Assembly (NCBI GenBank): GCA_026400305.1
Contig: JAPLPI010000087.1
Coordinates: 1 to 5,075 of the forward strand
Length of the DNA stretch: 5,075 bases
Direction: 5' to 3'
From: Alphaproteobacteria bacterium
GTDB taxonomy: Bacteria > Pseudomonadota > Alphaproteobacteria > Micropepsales > Micropepsaceae
Positions 1-4,630 of this stretch are shown one piece after another. Both the position numbers and the translations under genes were made by a program. Each line of letters begins with the position of its first letter. Positions within the stretch are counted from its first letter, which is position 1. The notes under the pieces were generated by a model, which saw only the letters and a list, made by a program, of their open reading frames with translations, had not been told where the DNA came from and did not search any database.

Positions 1-773
1 ACGCGGAAATGCACATCCTGGACGCTGCGAGGGAGTGGTGTGCGCGCAAAATTTTCCTCCCCGATATTGATACCCCCTACAAAGGCCACGGCACCGTCCA
101 CCACCAGCAGCTTGCGGTGATTGCGCATGTTGAGGAAGGGCATGCGCCAGGGCAGCCAGGTGTGCAGGAAGCGCGCCCCAAACACGCCGCCGCGCTTCAT
201 GCGATAATAAGTGGCCGGATAAAAATACCCCATCCCCACGCCATCCAGTAGCACCCGCACCCGCACGCCGCGCTGCGCCGCTTCGATCAGTGCGTCGGCG
301 AATTCATTGCCGGCCACGTCGTTGCGGAAAATATAGGAGCTCATGGCGATGCAGGACTTCGCGCCCCGGATCGCCACCAGCATGGCCGCATAGGCCGCAT
401 CGCCGCCTTCCAGTATGTCCAGCGCATTGCCGCCCGTCAGCGGGCATTGGGTGACGGTTTCACTGACATCGGACAGCTTGACGATGTGGGGCGCGGCATC
501 CGGCCGCACGGTGGCGCCCGGCAGCGCGTCTTCGCGGCCCATCCGCAGCTTCATGGCGCGCCGCGTCACCCGGTTGATGCCGAACATGTAGTATAAAAGG
601 GAACCCAGAATCGGCGCCAGCCACACCAGGCCGATCCATCCCAGTGCGCCGCGCACGTCACTTTTCTTCAAAAGCACGTCGATGGTGACGAACACGCAAA
701 GCAGCACATACAGCACGGCTGCCAGCTCTTGCGCCTGGGGCGAGGACCAAAGGGCTGCGGAAAATGAGAACAT
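1..773 (-). CDS. Cardiolipin synthase-like phospholipase D family protein (partial, N-terminal 257 residues)
   Basis: Probably an inner-membrane cardiolipin synthase, which joins phosphatidylglycerol units through a phosphohistidine intermediate. The frame starts at ATG 773 (next in-frame upstream stop at 795-797) and stays open to the window edge. Residues about 15-35 and 42-63 are hydrophobic, and the second segment ends in FGINRVTRRA, typical of the PLDc_N region of bacterial cardiolipin synthases. The first HKD catalytic motif is complete: H219, K221 and D226 in HRKLLVVDG, followed by GGINIGEEN, the usual G-G-x-N context. The second HKD motif should lie beyond the edge, since family members are about 470-480 residues. 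Only a weak G-rich stretch precedes the start. It is divergent from the EEP gene at 860. Another PLD-family transphosphatidylase is possible, but the two-TM N-terminus favours cardiolipin synthase. Confidence 0.88.
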   Translation of the reverse strand, partial: MFSFSAALWSSPQAQELAAVLYVLLCVFVTIDVLLKKSDVRGALGWIGLVWLAPILGSLLYYMFGINRVTRRAMKLRMGREDALPGATVRPDAAPHIVKLSDVSETVTQCPLTGGNALDILEGGDAAYAAMLVAIRGAKSCIAMSSYIFRNDVAGNEFADALIEAAQRGVRVRVLLDGVGMGYFYPATYYRMKRGGVFGARFLHTWLPWRMPFLNMRNHRKLLVVDGAVAFVGGINIGEENFARTPLPRSVQDVHFR

Positions 774-859
774 GGACCCCGGACCAATTTTTTCTTATGC
801 TGGCAACACTATAGACGATTTGGATTGAAACCAGTTTCCGATTTGCTGGTTTAAACAAA
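774..859. promoter_or_regulatory. Divergent intergenic region with 7-bp inverted repeat (AAACCAG-N11-CTGGTTT)
   Basis: This 86-bp gap separates the divergent cardiolipin synthase-like and EEP genes and must carry both promoters. A perfect inverted repeat has arms 828-834 and 846-852 around an 11-base spacer, ending 7 bases before the TTG at 860. It could be an operator or a leader hairpin. A near-palindromic CTATAG at 809-814 could act as a -10-like element in either direction, but no convincing -35 partner is visible. The 9-mer TTGGATTGA at 820-828 recurs in the divergent region near 2616. The promoter role is inferred from gene orientation. Confidence 0.4.
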
Positions 860-1553
860 TTGGCGCCGAATTTCCCAAATCAATCTGCGGCCGGCCGGCT
901 GCGTGTCGTGAGCTGGAATTTTCTACGCCGGGTCGGCGCCGGCGTCGAAGATGTCGCCAAACTGGTGAAATTGCATCATCCTGATCTTTCCTGCTGCAGG
1001 AATGCACCGAAGAGATCATGTGCCTGCCGACCCTGGTGGGCGGACATTTTTCCGTCATCCTATGCAGTCGCGCATCTATGGCCTGGCGGCATGGAGCCCG
1101 CATCCCTTTCCCCAGGCCACCGCCATTCGCCTGCCATACTCGATCCTGCCGGGCCGTGTGCCGCCGCGCCTGGCGCAGATCATCGCCTTCCACGGCATCA
1201 CCATCGCCAATGTGCATCTCAGCCACGGCCAGTTCCTTAACCGCTTCCATCTGCGCCACTGCATGGAGCAGATGAGTGGTCCGGCCGCCATCATCGGCGA
1301 TTTCAACGCCGTGGGCCCGGTGGGCTTCCAGGGCTTCTCCGATATCGGCTCGCGCCGCCGCACCCATCGTGCCGGCAATATCATCGCGGTGCGGTTGGAC
1401 CGCTGCATCGCGCGCGGGCTGGAATGTTCGGCATCGGAAGTGTTGGACAAGGGCCCCAGCGACCATCATCCCATGGTGCTGGACATGAAAGTGCATCCCG
1501 CTTTCATGACACCGCCGATGGAAGAGCTGGGACTGATCGGCGTGGCTATATAA
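860..1553 (+). pseudogene. Endonuclease/exonuclease/phosphatase (EEP) family gene with two -1 frameshifts
   Basis: The reading runs from TTG 860 in one frame, moves to a second frame near 987-990 and to a third near 1047-1052, then stays open to TAA 1551-1553. Joined, it gives about 232 residues with EEP hallmarks in order: RVVSWN near the N-terminus, LLQE at 991-1002 (metal-binding Glu), NVHLSHG at about 1209, GDFN at 1296-1307 and SDHHP at 1458-1472 (catalytic His). EEP proteins are Mg-dependent phosphodiesterases acting on nucleic acids or lipid/inositol phosphates; the substrate cannot be told here. One extra T at each site (a run of 3 at 987-989 and of 5 at 1047-1051) restores one continuous frame, so both look like single-base deletions, either real or sequencing errors. 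The start is uncertain: no Shine-Dalgarno is visible, and the frame is open upstream to TAG 812. The 3' end overlaps the convergent glycerate kinase by 88 bp. Confidence 0.8.
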
Positions 1554-2545
1554 ACAGGTGAGGGGCTTTGTTCAGGCGAAGCCGAAAGTTTGCCGCAAAG
1601 CGCGATCACCGGCTTGCCCTGGGCGCGGCCGCAAAGACCCTGAATCAATTTTCCTTGCGCGCTCTGGCCATCGAGATGGCCTTCGCCGGTGATGATCAGG
1701 TCGACCTTGGCCGCTGCCGCTTCAAATCCTGTCATGTCCAGCACCACCTCGATGCCGCGCCGCAACTGCGCCCCCAGGAACGTCACCGCGCCATAACCCA
1801 GCCCGCCGGCGGCGCCGGCGCCGGGCATCTGCGCCACGTCGCGGCCGATCTGCGCCTTCACCACATCGGCGATGTGCTTCAGGCCTTCGTCCAGTTCCGC
1901 CAGCACGGCATCGCTGCCGCCTTTCTGGCGGCCATAGATCCAGGCCGCGCCGGTCGGCCCGAACAGCGGATTGGTCACATCGCACAGAACGTCCATCGTC
2001 TCGAACGGCGGCTCGGTCGACACCAGCCGCACAATATCCTGCAGGTGTCCGCCGTCCGGCGTCACCGGCTGGTTGTTGGCATCCAGAAAGCTCCAGCCCA
2101 GCGCCGCCGCCGCGCCGACGCCCGCATCATTGGTGGCGCTGCCGCCGATGGCCAGCAGCGCGCGCCTGGCCCCGCGCGCGCGGGCGTCCGCTAGAAGCTG
2201 GCCGGTGCCGTAAGTGGATGTCAGCCGTGGATCGCGTTCGTCCTGGGTGAGAAGTTGCAGGCCCGAGGCGCGCGCCATTTCCACCACTGCGGTGACGCCG
2301 TCGGCCGACAGGCCGTAACGCGCCATAACCATGCGCCCCAGCGGATCGCAGGCCTTGATGTCGATCCAGCCCAGCTTCAGCGCCTGGCCCAGCACGTCCA
2401 GCAGGCCTTCGCCGCCGTCGGACAGGGGCATTTCGGTGATCGCCGCTCCGGGATGGCCTTTGCGTAATCCAGCGGCGATGGCGCGGCACACCGCATCTGC
2501 GGGCAGGGCGTCCTTGAAGGAGTCGCAGGCGACCAGAATGTTCAT
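1466..2545 (-). CDS. garK: Glycerate 2-kinase, type 1 (GarK/GlxK family), with an atypical C-terminus
   Basis: Phosphorylates D-glycerate with ATP to 2-phosphoglycerate, feeding glycolate/glyoxylate or sugar-acid catabolism into glycolysis; cytoplasmic. Family motifs appear in order: ACDSFKDAL (6-14), PLSDGGEG (40-47), GGSATND (134-140), CDVTNPLFGP (188-197), GAGAAGGLGYG (242-252) and ITGEGHLDGQS (285-295). ATG 2545 is chosen because MNILVACDSFK matches the family N-terminus; the frame is open upstream to 2728, but that would overlap the SUMF1-domain gene. Length is 359 residues against about 380 for the E. coli enzymes. After PEQ (about residue 326) the last ~33 residues do not look like the family, and most of them are antisense to the end of the EEP gene, so the native C-terminus seems lost. 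The kinase assignment is secure; activity of this copy is not. Symbol garK is by family; glxK is equally possible. Confidence 0.88.
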   Translation of the reverse strand: MNILVACDSFKDALPADAVCRAIAAGLRKGHPGAAITEMPLSDGGEGLLDVLGQALKLGWIDIKACDPLGRMVMARYGLSADGVTAVVEMARASGLQLLTQDERDPRLTSTYGTGQLLADARARGARRALLAIGGSATNDAGVGAAAALGWSFLDANNQPVTPDGGHLQDIVRLVSTEPPFETMDVLCDVTNPLFGPTGAAWIYGRQKGGSDAVLAELDEGLKHIADVVKAQIGRDVAQMPGAGAAGGLGYGAVTFLGAQLRRGIEVVLDMTGFEAAAAKVDLIITGEGHLDGQSAQGKLIQGLCGRAQGKPVIALCGKLSASPEQSPSPVYIATPISPSSSIGGVMKAGCTFMSSTMG

Positions 2546-2575
2546 GCCAATGAGCGCAATCCGGGAAACTGAATG

Positions 2576-2602
2576 GATTGTCGGGAAAATTGCGCGACAA
2601 TC
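2576..2602. repeat. 8-bp perfect inverted repeat, GATTGTCG-N11-CGACAATC
   Basis: Arms 2576-2583 and 2595-2602 are exact reverse complements around an 11-base A/T-leaning spacer. The element sits 31 bp upstream of the glycerate kinase ATG and is a plausible operator for a dimeric regulator or part of that gene's leader. No T-tract follows it in either direction, so a terminator is unlikely. The symmetry is seen directly; the function is inferred. Confidence 0.5.
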
Positions 2603-2610
2603 AAGATTCA

Positions 2611-2639
2611 AAAGCTCAATCCAATTTGGATCGAGCTTT
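2611..2639. repeat. 29-bp near-perfect dyad (14-bp arms, 13 of 14 matching)
   Basis: The arms are 2611-2624 (AAAGCTCAATCCAA) and 2626-2639 (TTGGATCGAGCTTT) around a single central T, with one mismatched pair. It lies 21 bp upstream of the SUMF1-domain gene start. In DNA it is a strong operator candidate; in RNA it would form a long stem. There is no U-tract after it, so it is not a typical intrinsic terminator. Confidence 0.6.
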
Positions 2640-2660
2640 GATACATGATTTGATACCGCC

Positions 2661-3563
2661 ATGAAATTCCGCATCGCCGCAATTCTGGCCATGACTGTCC
2701 TGCTCGGCGGGCAAAACCCGCTGGACAAGGTTCAGGACCGCAGTTTCACCGAATGCCCCGAATGTCCCCAGATGGTGGGTATTCCGGCGGGCAAATTCCT
2801 GATGGGCAGCCCGGCACATGAGCCGGGCCGCTTCGATTCCGAAGGCCCCCAGCATGTGGTGACGGTAAAGGCCTTTGCCCTGGGCAAGTACCCGGTCACC
2901 AGCGAGAAGTTTCTGGGCTTCCTCAATGCCACCGGCTACCGGCCGCAGCCCTGCAATCCGCTGCTGGGCCTGGGCTGGAGGCAACTGCAACGGGGCCAGG
3001 CGGCTACCCCCACCGATGTCGAGCCGCCGCGCTGGCCGGCGGTGTGCCTGGACTGGAAGGATGCCGAAGCCTTTATCGCCTGGATCAATACAAAAGCGCG
3101 CGCCGCCCATCCGGAGATTGGTGCGCGCAATCCCTACCGCCTGCCCAGCGAGGCGGAATGGGAATATGCGGCGCGGGCCGGCACCACCACGGCGCGCTGG
3201 TGGGGCGAGACTATCGGCGGCGGCCATGCCAACTGCAATGGCTGCGGTAGCGAATGGGCCAACAAGCTGCTGGGGGCGGTGGACAAGTTCGAAGCCAACG
3301 GCTTTGGCCTGTCGGGCATGCTCGGCAATGCCTGGGAGTGGACCGCCGATTGCTGGCATCCCAGTTATGTTGGCGCGCCTGCGGACGGCCGCGCCTGGAC
3401 CGATGGTTTCTGCATCCGCCATGCCATTCGCGGCGGCGCATGGAACAACATTCCCATCTTTGTGCGCAGCGCCGCCCGGGTGGCGGCGGCACAGAATGGC
3501 GCCGACCAAGACTATGACTATTCCACCCTGACTGGATTTCGCGTGGCGCGCGATTTGCCCTGA
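2661..3563 (+). CDS. Exported SUMF1/FGE-sulfatase-domain protein lacking the catalytic cysteine pair
   Basis: A 300-residue protein of the formylglycine-generating-enzyme (FGE) sulfatase fold. Residues 1-17 (basic MKFR, then a hydrophobic stretch) look like a signal peptide or anchor, though no clear cleavage site or lipobox Cys is visible. The domain spans about 36-298: CPECPQM (32-38), IPAGKFLMGS (41-50), LGKYPVT (74-80), RLPSEAEWEYAARAG (160-174), ANCNGCGS (190-197), GLSGMLGNAWEWTADCW (216-232), RGGAWN (257-262) and TGFRVAR (291-297). True aerobic FGEs carry two active-site cysteines just after the RGGS-type motif; here RGGAWNNIPIFVRSAAR has none, so formylglycine generation is unlikely. 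Such homologues are often binding or accessory modules, or non-FGE enzymes. No obvious Shine-Dalgarno precedes ATG 2661. The RraA-like gene follows on the same strand after 86 bp. Family assignment is firm; function is unknown. Confidence 0.87.
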   Translation: MKFRIAAILAMTVLLGGQNPLDKVQDRSFTECPECPQMVGIPAGKFLMGSPAHEPGRFDSEGPQHVVTVKAFALGKYPVTSEKFLGFLNATGYRPQPCNPLLGLGWRQLQRGQAATPTDVEPPRWPAVCLDWKDAEAFIAWINTKARAAHPEIGARNPYRLPSEAEWEYAARAGTTTARWWGETIGGGHANCNGCGSEWANKLLGAVDKFEANGFGLSGMLGNAWEWTADCWHPSYVGAPADGRAWTDGFCIRHAIRGGAWNNIPIFVRSAARVAAAQNGADQDYDYSTLTGFRVARDLP

Positions 3564-3604
3564 CGTCCGGGCTTTCCCGTTTCCTCTCGTTTCGCTATCC
3601 TGTC

Positions 3605-3636
3605 GCGATACCGGTTCTGCTCAGAATGCCGGTCGC
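3605..3636 (+). promoter_or_regulatory. Leader hairpin directly upstream of the rraA-like ribosome binding site
   Basis: GCG (3605-3607), ACCGG (3610-3614) and TTCT (3615-3618) can pair with AGAA (3623-3626), CCGGT (3629-3633) and CGC (3634-3636) around a GCTC loop. This gives 12 base pairs with two 2-base bulges (3608-3609 and 3627-3628). The stem ends one base before GGAGG (3638-3642). It could modulate translation of the following gene or be an operator. Pairing is seen; function is inferred. Confidence 0.4.
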
Positions 3637-3637
3637 T

Positions 3638-3642
3638 GGAGG
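3638..3642 (+). promoter_or_regulatory. Shine-Dalgarno GGAGG that decides a TTG start
   Basis: GGAGG lies 7 bases before TTG 3650, an ideal spacing. The out-of-frame ATG at 3643 directly abuts it and is too close. The in-frame ATG at 3668 has no comparable site. This supports TTG 3650 as the start of the RraA-like gene. Confidence 0.65.
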
Positions 3643-3649
3643 ATGAAAA

Positions 3650-4408
3650 TTGCGCGCGTCATCGAAAATGAAGTCGATCGGATTGGCTATTTGCGGGCTC
3701 CTGGTCTGCCTTGTGGGCAGCGTTGCGGCCCAGCCTTTGCCTGATGCGAAGACCTATGCGACCAATCCGGCACTTCTCATCGACGCCTACCGCCATGTGG
3801 AGGTGTCCTCCGTCTCGGATGCGCTGGAACAGCTTTACAACAAACGCTCTTTCATGTCGCATAAGGTCCATGCGATTTCCGACGGCAAGTTCGCCGGATT
3901 TGCAGTGACGGTTCAGATGGACAAGGCGGAGGGCAGTGCGCCATCCGCCGTGGTGCCCATGCAGGTTGTGCTGGATGCGGCGCCCCCGGGCTCGATCTAT
4001 GTGATGGCCGTCCAGGATGGCGATGACATTGCGGGCATTGGCGGGCTGATGGCCACGGCAATGAACGCGCGGGGCTTTTCCGGCGCGGTGATCGACGGTG
4101 GCGTGCGCGACATTTCGTATCTCAAGAAGATCGCATTTCCCGTCTATGCCACGGGTATCGTGCCGTCGACTTCGGTGGGGCATTACAAGGCGACGGGAAA
4201 TGTGCCTGTGACCGTTGGCGGTGTCCGAGTCACCCCGGGTGATGTGATCGTGGCGGATGCCGATGGCGTGGTGGTGATCCCAAAAGACATTGCTGCCGAA
4301 ACTCTGGTCAAGGCGCAGGCGCTGGATCAGACCGAGCATTCCATGTACGGCTACATCGAAAAGCTTCGCTCCCTTCAGGAAGCAGTCAACCGCTTCGGCC
4401 GCCTGTAA
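3650..4408 (+). CDS. RraA-like protein (HMG/CHA aldolase fold) with N-terminal signal peptide
   Basis: A 252-residue member of the RraA family, which includes 4-hydroxy-4-methyl-2-oxoglutarate/4-carboxy-4-hydroxy-2-oxoadipate aldolases (divalent-metal class II enzymes) and the RNase E inhibitor RraA. Residues 8-27 are hydrophobic and end in GSVAAQ, a good signal-peptidase I site near residue 27/28, so the mature protein should be periplasmic or secreted. Family features: SSVSDALEQL (53-62), GIGGLMATAMNARGFSGAVIDGGVRD with Arg153 (catalytic position) and Asp154 (metal position), FPVYATG (163-169) and PGDVIVADADGVVVIP (196-211). The conserved Arg-Asp argues for an aldolase or decarboxylase rather than an inert protein, but the substrate is unknown. 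TTG 3650 is preferred because of GGAGG; starting at ATG 3668 would leave the signal peptide intact. It may share a transcript with the SUMF1-domain gene. Confidence 0.87.
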   Translation: MRASSKMKSIGLAICGLLVCLVGSVAAQPLPDAKTYATNPALLIDAYRHVEVSSVSDALEQLYNKRSFMSHKVHAISDGKFAGFAVTVQMDKAEGSAPSAVVPMQVVLDAAPPGSIYVMAVQDGDDIAGIGGLMATAMNARGFSGAVIDGGVRDISYLKKIAFPVYATGIVPSTSVGHYKATGNVPVTVGGVRVTPGDVIVADADGVVVIPKDIAAETLVKAQALDQTEHSMYGYIEKLRSLQEAVNRFGRL

Positions 4409-4413
4409 AGCCT

Positions 4414-4440
4414 GTCGCTGGAACCAACTCAACCAGCGGC
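4414..4440 (+). other. Hairpin just after the rraA-like stop codon
   Basis: GTCGCTGG (4414-4421) can pair with CCAGCGGC (4433-4440), 8 pairs including one G-T wobble, around an 11-base loop. It begins 5 bases past the TAA. There is no T-tract after it, so it is not a standard intrinsic terminator; it could protect the mRNA 3' end. Confidence 0.35.
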
Positions 4441-4495
4441 AAGCGGAACTGCCACGATCGATGTCACAATTCTGACCTCGGGCAGGATCAACATC

Positions 4496-4567
4496 ATGCG
4501 CGTGTTGGGGAACCTTTATCGCCTCCGGCGCGGAAAGTCCTGCAACCCTGAAAAACGAGGGTTATAA
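4496..4567 (+). CDS. Possible small basic ORF, 23 residues (hypothetical)
   Basis: ATG 4496 to TAA 4565-4567 encodes a 23-residue peptide rich in Arg and Lys (it begins MRVLGNLYRLRRGKSC). AGGA at 4484-4487 sits 8 bases upstream, a usable Shine-Dalgarno. It lies 87 bp after the rraA-like stop and could be on the same transcript. Its last codons form the 4544-4563 hairpin. No signal peptide or family is recognised. An ORF this short can arise by chance, so this is only a candidate. Confidence 0.22.
   Translation: MRVLGNLYRLRRGKSCNPEKRGL
4544..4563. terminator. Weak candidate terminator hairpin in the convergent gap
   Basis: AACCCT (4544-4549) pairs with AGGGTT (4558-4563) around an 8-base loop. 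On the plus strand it is followed by an A/T-rich stretch (ATAAAATTATTAATT) rather than a clean T-tract. It lies between the ends of the convergent rraA-like and TolA-like genes, where transcription of either could end. The rest of 4409-4630 shows no gene beyond the small ORF candidate. Confidence 0.3.
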
Positions 4568-4630
4568 AATTATTAATTGAAGTGGTTGGGCATCAAGGAT
4601 TTCGGTATGGGGTGAAGTGCGCGGTTAGTG

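Larger units (their letters stand above)
2546..2660. promoter_or_regulatory. Divergent promoter/operator region between glycerate kinase and SUMF1-domain gene
   Basis: This 115-bp region separates two divergent genes. It holds two dyads and a direct repeat of TTTGATAC (2637-2644 and 2649-2656) just before the ATG at 2661. TGGATTG occurs at 2574-2580 on the plus strand and again on the minus strand inside the second dyad. No strong -35/-10 pair can be assigned by eye, and neither gene has a clear Shine-Dalgarno. The regulatory role is inferred from orientation and symmetry. Confidence 0.5.

Noticed and set aside
986..1053. Programmed -1 frameshifting in the EEP gene
   Set aside because: Two successive shifts would be needed, and neither T CTT TCC nor T TTT TCC is a good slippery heptamer in frame; simple deletions explain both.
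795..1496. 233-codon open frame on the minus strand
   Set aside because: It lies antisense to the EEP gene, is His/Arg-rich with no recognisable motif, and the opposite strand carries clear catalytic motifs.
1568..2194. 208-codon open frame on the plus strand
   Set aside because: Antisense to conserved glycerate kinase motifs, with Ala/Arg/His-rich shadow composition.
2546..2728. N-terminal extension of glycerate kinase to an ATG at 2728
   Set aside because: The extension overlaps the SUMF1-domain gene start and the dyads, and MNILVACDSFK at 2545 matches the family N-terminus.
2616..3509. 297-codon open frame on the minus strand
   Set aside because: A GC-rich shadow of the SUMF1-domain gene with no family motifs.
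3643..3744. 33-codon ORF from the ATG fused to GGAGG
   Set aside because: No spacing from the Shine-Dalgarno, overlaps the signal peptide coding region out of frame, and encodes nothing recognisable.
3659..4432. 257-codon open frame on the minus strand
   Set aside because: A His/Arg-rich shadow of the rraA-like gene; the plus strand has the signal peptide and family motifs.
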